Below are positions 1-5,711 of a stretch of 8,273 nt of DNA, one piece after another (position 1 is the first letter of the stretch; each line of letters begins with the position of its first letter). Origin of the DNA: an uncultured Ruminococcus sp. (GTDB taxonomy: Bacteria; Bacillota; Clostridia; Oscillospirales; Acutalibacteraceae). The notes below the pieces were generated by a model that was not told the origin of the DNA, made no database searches, and saw only the letters and a program-made list of their open reading frames with translations. The stretch spans positions 1 to 8,273 of the forward strand of contig USJJ01000041.1 of NCBI GenBank assembly GCA_900554995.1, in the 5' to 3' direction. Position numbers and translations under genes: made by a program.

Positions 1-26
1 GCGTCTGCCGATTCCGCCACTCTCGC
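1..26 (-). tRNA. tRNA-Leu, 5' part only (cut by window edge)
   Basis: Read on the minus strand, positions 26 to 1 give a 7-nt acceptor strand GCGAGAG, then TG at tRNA positions 8-9, then the D-arm beginning GCGGAATCGGCAGACGC. The GTGGCGGAATnGGCAGACGC pattern is the typical 5' end of bacterial tRNA-Leu. The anticodon, long variable arm and 3' half lie outside the window, so the isoacceptor cannot be named and the cloverleaf cannot be checked. A strong promoter directly upstream supports a real tRNA transcription unit. Confidence 0.85.
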
Positions 27-36
27 ATTCAATTGT

Positions 37-53
37 CGTTCCCTCAAGGAACG
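37..53 (-). other. Hairpin in the tRNA-Leu leader
   Basis: CGTTCC and GGAACG form a perfect 6-bp stem around a 5-nt loop. If transcription starts about 6-7 nt after the -10 box (near 53-54), this hairpin is the very 5' end of the tRNA precursor, about 10 nt before the mature tRNA. A role in protecting or processing the precursor is inference only. Confidence 0.45.
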
Positions 54-59
54 TTGCAT

Positions 60-88
60 ATTATAGCAGACTATAACATATTTGTCAA
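60..88 (-). promoter_or_regulatory. Sigma-A promoter of the tRNA-Leu gene
   Basis: On the minus strand a consensus -35 box TTGACA (88-83) is followed by exactly 17 nt and a consensus -10 box TATAAT (65-60). A TG one base before the -10 box adds an extended -10. Both hexamers match the vegetative consensus fully, which suits a stable-RNA gene. It lies downstream of the terminator at 119-157, so the tRNA unit is separate from the metabolic operon. Confidence 0.9.
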
Positions 89-118
89 GCGATTTTTAAA
101 TTTTCCTCCCTCATTTTT

Positions 119-157
119 AAAAAAAGAAACACAGCCCCCATATGAGAGACTGTGTTT
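119..157 (-). terminator. Intrinsic terminator ending the glpK operon
   Basis: Read on the minus strand, just after the stop codon at 164-166, AAACACAG (157-150) pairs perfectly with CTGTGTTT (134-127) around a 15-nt loop. It is followed by C and seven T residues (125-119). Stem plus T-tract is the standard rho-independent form. Its place 6 nt past the last gene and before the tRNA promoter fits the end of the operon. Confidence 0.85.
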
Positions 158-163
158 TGACTT

Positions 164-1183
164 TTATTTTGCAAGTCCTGCAAAAAGTTTCACATTATCA
201 AAGCAACACTTATACTTGCCCTGCTCGACGCCGTGAATAATCTCGCAGACCTTATCGTTATACGGGGTCGGGACACCGTACTTCCTGCCGTATTCGCATA
301 CAACGCCGTTGATTGCGTCGACTTCGCAAAGTCTGCCTTTTTCAAGATCCTGAAGCATACTTGCCTTGAGAAGTCTGTGTTTCTTGATGCAAATCGGAAT
401 AAGTGCAAAGGAGATCTTCTTCTTGATTCCGTTGCCTTTATAATAAAGAAGCTTGACAATGTCCTTGCCCTGAACAGGCTCAATCCTTATACCTGCTGCA
501 TTTGCCACGTCAATACATTCCTTGATTATATTCTGACAGCAGACTCTTGACTCCTTATTCTCCGCCGCATCGCCGAAGGTTCCGCCGATTACGGCTGACA
601 TACCCGAAAACGCGCTGTTAATAAGGAGCTTTGACCAACGAACACCCATGAAATTGTCCTCAATCTCAACGGGACACATTTTTTCAAGCAGAGCCTTAAC
701 CTGCATGAGCTTTTCGTCCTTTTGGCCGTTCATTCTGCCGAGGCCGAACGACATACTGTCGGGTTCGCTCGTAAGCTCCGATACGCCCTTGCCGTGGAGA
801 GTTGCACCCCATGCGACGGTACAGCCCATTGTTCTGTCCTCGCCGACGACCTTGGAAACCGAAAGCTCGGGAAGTCCGTTCTGAAGTGTGCAGACGATAC
901 AATCGTCGGTCATGTTCTTCTCAAGATTGCGAAGGATATTTTCGTTATCAAGCTGCTTTGTGAGCAGGATTATAAGCTCATATTTCTCGGTCATCTGATC
1001 GGGAGTAAGTGCATGGACGGGAACTGTCATGTTGACTGTGCCGATAATTTTCGCTCCGCCCTTGTTCATTGCATCAACGTGTTCCTTATTTCTTGTGATG
1101 AGGTCAACGTTAACGCCTGCCTTTGAAAGATATGCGCCGAGAACCGTGCCGAGCGATCCGGCGCCGTAAATTGCTGTTTTCAT
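164..1183 (-). CDS. Ketopantoate reductase (PanE/ApbA) family protein
   Basis: A 339-residue NAD(P)-dependent 2-oxo-acid reductase. Known members reduce 2-dehydropantoate to pantoate in coenzyme A synthesis, but the family also contains reductases of other substrates. Visible features: Rossmann glycine motif GAGSLG at residues 7-12; LTKQLDN around K76; QNGL at 101-104; the catalytic-lysine region WSKLLINSAFSG with K185 and N189; and the C-terminal CEVDAINGVV block at 286-295 followed by GVPTPYN (303-309), with the expected glutamate at 287. All key family residues are present, so it should be an active enzyme. It is somewhat longer than the roughly 300 residues usual for PanE. It is the last gene of the operon, 24 nt after the malic enzyme, with an AAAGAGGG ribosome site 7 nt before the ATG. 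No other pantothenate gene is near, and its company (glycerol kinase, malate enzymes) leaves the true substrate open. Confidence 0.85.
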   Translation of the reverse strand: MKTAIYGAGSLGTVLGAYLSKAGVNVDLITRNKEHVDAMNKGGAKIIGTVNMTVPVHALTPDQMTEKYELIILLTKQLDNENILRNLEKNMTDDCIVCTLQNGLPELSVSKVVGEDRTMGCTVAWGATLHGKGVSELTSEPDSMSFGLGRMNGQKDEKLMQVKALLEKMCPVEIEDNFMGVRWSKLLINSAFSGMSAVIGGTFGDAAENKESRVCCQNIIKECIDVANAAGIRIEPVQGKDIVKLLYYKGNGIKKKISFALIPICIKKHRLLKASMLQDLEKGRLCEVDAINGVVCEYGRKYGVPTPYNDKVCEIIHGVEQGKYKCCFDNVKLFAGLAK

Positions 1184-1207
1184 TATAATGCCCTCTTTTA
1201 TATGATT

Positions 1208-2377
1208 TTATATTCTTGCTACACCCGAATCACGAGCCGCCTGTGCAACTGCCGCCGCAACGGTCTTGCCGACACGGGGATCAAACGGTTTTGGAATGAT
1301 GTAATCCGCTGAAAGCTCCTCATCGGAAACAAGGCTTGCGAGTGCCTTTGCCGCTGCGATCTTCATCTCTTCATTGATGTCGCTTGCACGAACATCAAGC
1401 GCTCCACGGAAAATTCCCGGGAATGCGAGAACGTTATTGATCTGGTTCGGGAAGTCGCTCCTGCCCGTGCCGACAACCGCTGCGCCTGCCGCCTTGGCAA
1501 GATCGGGCATAATTTCGGGAACAGGATTAGCCATTGCGAGAACGATCGGGTCCTTAGCCATCGACTTGATCATATCCTCGGTAACAACTCCGGGAGCGGA
1601 AACGCCGATAAAGATGTCTGCGCCCTTCATTGCATCGGCGAGGGAACCTCTGAGGTGATTCTTGTTTGTGAAGTCTGCGATATCCTGCTTAGCCGGCTTG
1701 AGGTCGTCACCGTCACAGATTATACCCTTACGGTCGCACATAATGATGTTGCCCATACCCATGCTTGTGAAAAGCTTTGCGATCGCAACGCCTGCCGCAC
1801 CTGCGCCGTTGAATACGGCTGTGCAGTCCTCAATCTTCTTGCCGACGAGCTTCAAAGCATTGATAATTCCCGCCGAGCAGATAACTGCGGTGCCGTGCTG
1901 GTCATCATGGAAGATAGGAATATCGGCTTTTTCCTTGAGCTTTCTTTCAATCTCAAAGCATCTCGGAGCGGCGATATCCTCAAGGTTGATTCCGCCGAAG
2001 CTGCCGCAAAGCAGAGCAACGGTGTTTACAAATTCGTCAACATCCTGTGTTCTGATGCAAAGAGGGAAAGCGTCAACACCGCCGAACTCCTTGAAAAGAA
2101 CGCACTTGCCCTCCATAACGGGCATACCTGCCTCGGGGCCTATATTGCCGAGACCGAGAACAGCCGAACCATCGGTGATAACGGCAACGAGGTTTGAACG
2201 GCGTGTAAGCTCATAGCTCTTGTTGATGTCCTTCTGAATTTCAAGACACGGCTGAGCAACGCCGGGTGTGTAAGCAAGCGAAAGGGCATCCTTGTTGTCA
2301 ACCTTTGCTCTTGCGACTACTTCTATCTTACCCTTCCACTCATAATGAAGTCTCAGGGATTCCTTTGCATAATCCAT
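1208..2377 (-). CDS. Malic enzyme (oxaloacetate-decarboxylating malate dehydrogenase)
   Basis: Catalyses oxidative decarboxylation of malate to pyruvate and CO2 with NAD or NADP, or the reverse. At 389 residues it is the short single-subunit bacterial form, without the phosphotransacetylase-like C-terminal extension of long MaeB enzymes. The N-terminal malic domain shows AYTPGVA with catalytic Tyr36, EGKCVLFK with Lys91, NLED with metal ligands Glu133 and Asp134, and FHDDQHGT (156-163) with Asp158/Asp159. The NAD-binding domain begins with NGAGAAG (190-196), has CDRKG at 214-218, and ANPVPEI (283-289). All catalytic and metal positions are intact. Cofactor preference cannot be read safely. 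A GGAGGA ribosome site lies 8 nt before the ATG. The gene sits 24 nt after the LDH2-family gene, so the two probably share malate as substrate (inference). Confidence 0.95.
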   Translation of the reverse strand: MDYAKESLRLHYEWKGKIEVVARAKVDNKDALSLAYTPGVAQPCLEIQKDINKSYELTRRSNLVAVITDGSAVLGLGNIGPEAGMPVMEGKCVLFKEFGGVDAFPLCIRTQDVDEFVNTVALLCGSFGGINLEDIAAPRCFEIERKLKEKADIPIFHDDQHGTAVICSAGIINALKLVGKKIEDCTAVFNGAGAAGVAIAKLFTSMGMGNIIMCDRKGIICDGDDLKPAKQDIADFTNKNHLRGSLADAMKGADIFIGVSAPGVVTEDMIKSMAKDPIVLAMANPVPEIMPDLAKAAGAAVVGTGRSDFPNQINNVLAFPGIFRGALDVRASDINEEMKIAAAKALASLVSDEELSADYIIPKPFDPRVGKTVAAAVAQAARDSGVARI

Positions 2378-2401
2378 TATAATTGTCCTCCGATTAAATT
2401 A

Positions 2402-3511
2402 TTATTTCTCCCACGGGAATACATAGTTAAGCTTAAGATCATCACGAACCTTGTTCATTTCAGCCTGAACGGATTCGTTTATCGGCACGCCTGAATCCTT
2501 TCTCTGAAGCCAAACATTGTACTCCTTCTCGCCTGCCGAGAAGATGTGGTCGTGTCCCGGTGCTTTCTTGGAAGCACGAACGGAGCGAATAATCTCGCCC
2601 GCCTTTTTCCTTGTCTGCTCCTCGCCGAGGAAGTGATCCGTATCAATAGCGATAAAGAAATGGCCGAGATGATAAGGTACAAGATTGCCGTTTTCGTCCT
2701 TGCCGTCAAGCATCTTGCCGTAGTTGCCGTCCTGAAGAGCGGCCGAAAGAAGCTCGATAACCATAGCGTAGCCGTAGCCCTTATATCCGCCGAGAGCCTC
2801 GCCGATACCGCCGAGGGTCGTCAAAGCGGCTGTGCCGTTACGAATCTTTTTGAGAGCCTCGCCTGCGTCGCCCTCAACGGGATTGCCGTCGATATCAATA
2901 ACCGTGCCCGGGTGAACAGGCTCGTCAATTCTTGCATAGTACTCAATCTTGCCGTTCTGCGTAATTGATGTTGCGCAGTCGATTACGAAATTAAAATCCT
3001 CATCGGTCGGAATACCGATCGTGAGCGGGTTTGTTCCGAACATACCCTCAACGCCGAAGGTCGGAGCAACAGACGGACGGGCATTTGTACCCGTGATACC
3101 GATACAGCCTGCCTTCGCAGCCATTGACGCATAGTAGCCCGCAATACCATAGTGGCATGAATTACGAACGGCAACCATGCCCATACCGTATTCCTTAGCC
3201 TTTTTGATTGCCATTTCCATCGACTTGTAGCCGATGACCTGACCCATACCGTCATGGCCGTCAACAACAGCCGTTGTTGGGGTTTCTTTAATAATCTCAA
3301 AATTCGTGACAGGATTCTGAATTCCCGCTTCGATTCGGTCGATATAAATCGGCTTGAAACGGTTGCAGCCGTGGGATTCAATTCCTCGTCTGTCCGATTC
3401 AAGGATAACGTCAACAACAATCTCGCAGTCCTCGGCAGGAACGCCTACGCCTTTGAATGCGTCAACCATAAAATCATGCAATGTTTTCCAATCACAAACA
3501 ACTTTGCCCAT
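2402..3511 (-). CDS. LDH2/MDH family oxidoreductase (malate/lactate dehydrogenase type)
   Basis: A 369-residue member of the non-Rossmann NAD(P)-dependent LDH2/MDH2 family, whose members oxidise or reduce 2-hydroxy acids such as malate, L-lactate, sulfolactate or ureidoglycolate. Seen in order: ESDRRGIESHG (38-48) at the N-terminus; SCHYGIAGYYA (118-128) containing the family's active-site His (His120); FGTNPLTIGIP (158-168) in the nucleotide-binding core; and GGYKGYGYAMVIELLSAAL (241-259), the conserved GxKG block. Length is normal for the family. An AGGAGG site lies 7 nt before the ATG. Sequence alone does not fix the substrate. The malic enzyme directly downstream makes malate the best guess, with pyruvate/lactate or another small 2-oxo acid as alternatives. 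A candidate internal promoter upstream could let this and the two following genes be expressed without glpK. Confidence 0.9.
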   Translation of the reverse strand: MGKVVCDWKTLHDFMVDAFKGVGVPAEDCEIVVDVILESDRRGIESHGCNRFKPIYIDRIEAGIQNPVTNFEIIKETPTTAVVDGHDGMGQVIGYKSMEMAIKKAKEYGMGMVAVRNSCHYGIAGYYASMAAKAGCIGITGTNARPSVAPTFGVEGMFGTNPLTIGIPTDEDFNFVIDCATSITQNGKIEYYARIDEPVHPGTVIDIDGNPVEGDAGEALKKIRNGTAALTTLGGIGEALGGYKGYGYAMVIELLSAALQDGNYGKMLDGKDENGNLVPYHLGHFFIAIDTDHFLGEEQTRKKAGEIIRSVRASKKAPGHDHIFSAGEKEYNVWLQRKDSGVPINESVQAEMNKVRDDLKLNYVFPWEK

Positions 3512-3539
3512 AATAAAACCTCCTATGTAAAATAAATAA

Positions 3540-3567
3540 TTTATAAATTAAGATTGATCTTTATCAA
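3540..3567 (-). promoter_or_regulatory. Candidate internal promoter between glpK and the LDH2 gene
   Basis: On the minus strand TTGATA (3567-3562) is followed by 16 nt and TATAAA (3545-3540), close to the sigma-A consensus. A start near 3533 would give a short leader carrying the AGGAGG site (3519-3524). The region is very A+T-rich, which raises the chance of accidental matches, and the -35 box overlaps the hairpin at 3552-3569. Confidence 0.35.
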
Positions 3568-3569
3568 TC
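3552..3569 (-). repeat. Perfect 7-bp inverted repeat at the end of glpK
   Basis: GATTGAT and ATCAATC are perfect inverted copies around a 4-nt loop, overlapping the glpK stop codon. On the minus strand the RNA hairpin is followed by a U/A-rich stretch (TTAATTTATAAATTATT) but not a clean U-run. It could act as a partial terminator or mRNA-end stabiliser that lowers expression of the downstream genes relative to glpK, or as an operator for the overlapping candidate promoter. Confidence 0.5.
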
Positions 3570-5075
3570 AAAATCGTCCTCCTGCGCCCAGTTGCGTGAA
3601 CGCTCAACGGCACGCTTCCAATCCTCGCAGAGCTTATCCCTGACCTTCTTGTCCATTTTCGGAATAAATACCTTTTCAACCTCACGGTTCTTTTCTATCT
3701 CCTCGGGCGTTTTCCACATTCCTACGCAGAGACCTGCGAGATAAGCCGCACCGAGAGCCGTTGTTTCAACTGTCTTCGGTCTGTTGACAACCGTTCTGAT
3801 GAGATCCGCCTGAATCTGCATCATAATATTGCTTACGCTTGCGCCGCCGTCAACTCGGAGCTCGGAAAGAATAATATTTGAATCCTTCGTCATGGCTCGG
3901 AGAAGGTCGGTCATCTGGAAGCATATTGATTCAAGAACGGCACGGCAGAAATGTGCACGGTTAACACCTCTTGTAAGTCCGACGATAGTTCCTCGGGCAT
4001 ACATATCCCAGTAAGGTGCGCCGAGACCGGTGAAAGCCGGAACAAGGAACATTCCGTTTGCATTCTCAACACTTTCGGCAAGCTCGTCAACACGGGGCGC
4101 CGTATCGACCATGTGAAGCTCATCTCTGAGCCACTTGATAACCGAGCCTGCGTTGAAGGCACTGCCCTCGATTGAATATGTAGTTTTACCGTTGATGCTC
4201 CACGCAACGCCGGTAAGAAGATTGTTTTCCGAACGGACTCGCTTTTCGCCCGTGTTCATGAGCAGGAAACAGCCGGTTCCGTAGGTGTTCTTCGCCTGAC
4301 CGGGATTGAAACACGCCTGACCGAACAATGCAGCCGGCTGATCACCGATCGCACCGCAGATGGGAACACCCTCAAGCTCCTCAATACCGATAATTCCGGG
4401 GGCAACTGTGCCGTAGATCTTGCTCGATTCAACAGGCTCGGGAAGCATACACATCGGTACGCCGAGCTTTTCGCAAAGGAACTCGTCCCACTGAAGCTTG
4501 TCAACGTCAAAAAGCATCGTTCTTGAAGCGTTTGAATAGTCCGTGACGTGAACCTTGCCGCCTGTAAGGTTCCAAATAAGCCATGTCTCGACCGTTCCGA
4601 AAAGAAGCTCGCCGTTCTCGGCTCTCTCTCTTGCACCCTCGACATTATCAAGGATCCACTTTATTTTTGTTCCCGAAAAATAAGCGTCAATAAGAAGTCC
4701 CGTATGCTCACGGATATAATCTCCGAGCCCCTCCTCCTTGAGATGCTCGCAAAGTTCTGCTGTTCGGCGACACTGCCAAACAATAGCATTATATATAGGC
4801 TTACCGGTTTCCTTATCCCAAATTATCGTTGTTTCACGCTGATTGGTTATACCGATTCCTGCGATTTTCTTAACGTCAAAATCGCCCGAATTGATAACGG
4901 TTGAAATGGAATGCATCTGGCTGTAAAGAATATCCATCGGGTCATGTTCAACCCAGCCCGACTTTGGATAAATCTGTTCAAATTCGTTCTGCGCCTTGGA
5001 TACAATGCGTCCCCGCTTATCAAAAACTATTGCACGGGAACTCGTTGTTCCCTGGTCAAGTGCTAAAACATACAT
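3564..5075 (-). CDS. glpK: Glycerol kinase
   Basis: Phosphorylates glycerol to sn-glycerol 3-phosphate with ATP in the cytoplasm. The 503 residues match the usual family length. Seen in order: phosphate-binding DQGTTSSR (7-14); glycerol-binding NQRET (78-82) with Arg80 and Glu81; FGGY-family signature YFSGTKIKWILDN (132-144); GAIGDQPAALFGQACF (241-256) with catalytic base Asp245; nucleotide-binding TYGTGCF (264-270); GLGAPYWD (350-357); and DGGAS (409-413). The loop before Asp245 reads GIIGIEELEGVPICG and lacks the histidine of the HFFG-type segment that HPr phosphorylates in many Gram-positive GlpKs, so PTS activation by that route is unlikely. It is the first gene of its operon, with AGGAGG 8 nt before the ATG and a good promoter about 140 nt upstream. 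No glpF or glycerol-3-phosphate dehydrogenase gene lies in the window. Confidence 0.98.
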   Translation of the reverse strand: MYVLALDQGTTSSRAIVFDKRGRIVSKAQNEFEQIYPKSGWVEHDPMDILYSQMHSISTVINSGDFDVKKIAGIGITNQRETTIIWDKETGKPIYNAIVWQCRRTAELCEHLKEEGLGDYIREHTGLLIDAYFSGTKIKWILDNVEGARERAENGELLFGTVETWLIWNLTGGKVHVTDYSNASRTMLFDVDKLQWDEFLCEKLGVPMCMLPEPVESSKIYGTVAPGIIGIEELEGVPICGAIGDQPAALFGQACFNPGQAKNTYGTGCFLLMNTGEKRVRSENNLLTGVAWSINGKTTYSIEGSAFNAGSVIKWLRDELHMVDTAPRVDELAESVENANGMFLVPAFTGLGAPYWDMYARGTIVGLTRGVNRAHFCRAVLESICFQMTDLLRAMTKDSNIILSELRVDGGASVSNIMMQIQADLIRTVVNRPKTVETTALGAAYLAGLCVGMWKTPEEIEKNREVEKVFIPKMDKKVRDKLCEDWKRAVERSRNWAQEDDFD

Positions 5076-5208
5076 ATCGCTTTCCTCCTAAATCAACGTT
5101 GAACGGTATAAAAAAAGAACAGAAAACCAAACCGCTTTATCTCAAAACAGCCGATCTTCCGTTCATTCGTTACGTTTCATAAAATAACCGCCGCCCAACT
5201 CATTATGT
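5076..5208 (-). other. Long untranslated leader of glpK mRNA
   Basis: From the inferred start near 5208 to the ATG is about 130 nt, with no gene on either strand. It holds a 10-nt perfect palindrome TCAACGTTGA (5093-5102) directly before the AGGAGG site, and a run of seven T on the minus strand (forward A-run at 5110-5116) without a convincing stem before it. I cannot recognise a riboswitch class, a T-box or a clear GlpP-type leader terminator. Length suggests post-transcriptional control, but none is demonstrated. Confidence 0.4.
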
Positions 5209-5214
5209 GTAATT

Positions 5215-5243
5215 ATTGTACCTTATTTTCCCTGAAAAGTCAA
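5215..5243 (-). promoter_or_regulatory. Sigma-A promoter of the glpK operon
   Basis: On the minus strand TTGACT (5243-5238) is followed by exactly 17 nt and TACAAT (5220-5215). Each hexamer has one mismatch to consensus. It is correctly placed and oriented for the four-gene operon, and I saw no better candidate between it and the glpK ATG. I found no convincing catabolite-responsive (cre) site around it. Confidence 0.75.
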
Positions 5244-5413
5244 CACTGTTTATCCTCTTAAAGACAAAAATAATGTATAATATTAACAAAAATAACGGTT
5301 AGGAAAACAGCATAAAACTGATGTGTGCGAAATGTGCGTTATTGCATTAATTAAAAGTTTTCCCGAAACAGTCACCAACCTCCCTTTTTCCCATACACTG
5401 TTAGTGTAAGACG
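5244..5413. other. Divergent intergenic region, no gene seen
   Basis: This A+T-rich stretch separates the glpK promoter from the ribosome site of the small cysteine-rich gene. It contains an isolated TATAAT (5276-5281, plus strand) with no acceptable -35 box at 16-18 nt, two copies of TGTGCG (5324-5329 and 5333-5338), and an inverted repeat near the 3' end (5394-5408). No protein or RNA gene is supported on either strand. Confidence 0.5.
5394..5408 (+). repeat. Inverted repeat just upstream of the cysteine-rich gene
   Basis: TACACT and AGTGTA are perfect 6-bp inverted copies separated by GTT, ending 5 nt before the AAAGGAGGT ribosome site. It may be a repressor operator or a small mRNA hairpin. 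It overlaps CATACACT (5392-5399), which resembles the -10 box of sporulation sigma-E promoters, but no matching -35 box is visible. Confidence 0.4.
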
Positions 5414-5428
5414 AAAGGAGGTCAGAAC

Positions 5429-5560
5429 ATGGGTTGCTGCAATAACTGGATCCTTGTTCTCATAATCATCCTCTTATTCTCAGAGTGCGGTTGCGGTTGC
5501 GGCTGTGGTTGCGGAAATAACGGTACATCGTTCCTCAACAACAACGGTTGCGGTTGCTGA
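5429..5560 (+). CDS. Gly-Cys-repeat microprotein (43 residues)
   Basis: The reading frame runs ATG to TGA with a near-ideal AAAGGAGGT ribosome site (5414-5422) 6 nt before the start, and a hairpin terminator follows, so it is very likely translated. The protein starts MGCCNN, has a hydrophobic stretch WILVLIIILLF (7-17), then SECGCGCGCGCGNN (18-31) and a C-terminal NNNGCGC (37-43). It has nine cysteines and nine glycines in 43 residues. The hydrophobic stretch is short for a full membrane span, and there is no good lipobox because Glu precedes Cys20. Similar short Cys/Gly proteins in Clostridia carry the database name 'chorion class high-cysteine HCB protein 13', from resemblance to insect eggshell proteins; that link is recalled, not tested. 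Function is unknown. Options include a surface or spore-layer structural peptide cross-linked by disulfides, or a metal-binding peptide. It stands alone between two operons. Confidence 0.85.
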   Translation: MGCCNNWILVLIIILLFSECGCGCGCGCGNNGTSFLNNNGCGC

Positions 5561-5578
5561 CATTGATTGAATAAGAAA

Positions 5579-5615
5579 GACGTCTGCGGACAGATGCCCG
5601 CAGGCGTCGTCTTAT
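5579..5615 (+). terminator. Intrinsic terminator of the cysteine-rich gene
   Basis: GACGTCTGCGG (5579-5589) pairs with CCGCAGGCGTC (5598-5608) in an 11-bp G+C-rich stem with one G-U pair and an 8-nt loop. It is followed by GTCTTATATATATTGTT. The T-tract is interrupted by A, so efficiency may be moderate. It sits 18 nt after the stop codon and before the apbE promoter, isolating the small gene as a single-gene unit. Confidence 0.75.
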
Positions 5616-5650
5616 ATATATTGTTAAATTTTTAATTAGTTCACTTTCTA

Positions 5651-5679
5651 TTGAATTTGTCGATTTTTCATAGTATAAT
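5651..5679 (+). promoter_or_regulatory. Sigma-A promoter of the apbE-rnf operon
   Basis: TTGAAT (5651-5656) is followed by exactly 17 nt and a consensus TATAAT (5674-5679). The start would be near 5686, about 26 nt before the apbE TTG codon. No terminator is seen between here and rnfC, so it can drive all four genes. Confidence 0.8.
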
Positions 5680-5711
5680 ACATTAGTATATATGAAAAAA
5701 GGTGGATTACT

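Noticed and set aside
33..236. 67-codon plus-strand frame at the left edge
   Set aside because: It crosses the tRNA promoter and the terminator and runs into the reductase gene on the other strand; no ribosome site or recognisable protein.
1655..2216. Open frames of 180 and 184 codons on the plus strand
   Set aside because: Both lie antisense inside the malic enzyme gene, whose motifs are fully conserved. They have low-complexity shadow composition and no supporting family match.
5093..5102. TCAACGTTGA palindrome as a defined operator
   Set aside because: Ten nt is short enough to occur by chance and it matches no regulator site I can name; kept only as a note in the glpK leader.
5150..5203. 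Tiny leader frames in the glpK leader (MSWAAVIL, MKRNE) with an ATGA overlap
   Set aside because: No ribosome sites, and the first ATG would lie only a few nt from the inferred transcript start; short frames like these occur by chance.
5276..5281. Plus-strand TATAAT as promoter of the cysteine-rich gene
   Set aside because: No acceptable -35 box at 16-18 nt and no TGn extension; it would also give a leader of about 140 nt. An isolated hexamer in A+T-rich DNA is weak evidence.
5209..5300. Catabolite-responsive (cre) element near the glpK promoter
   Set aside because: No sequence close to TGWAANCGNTNWCA was found on either strand in this interval.
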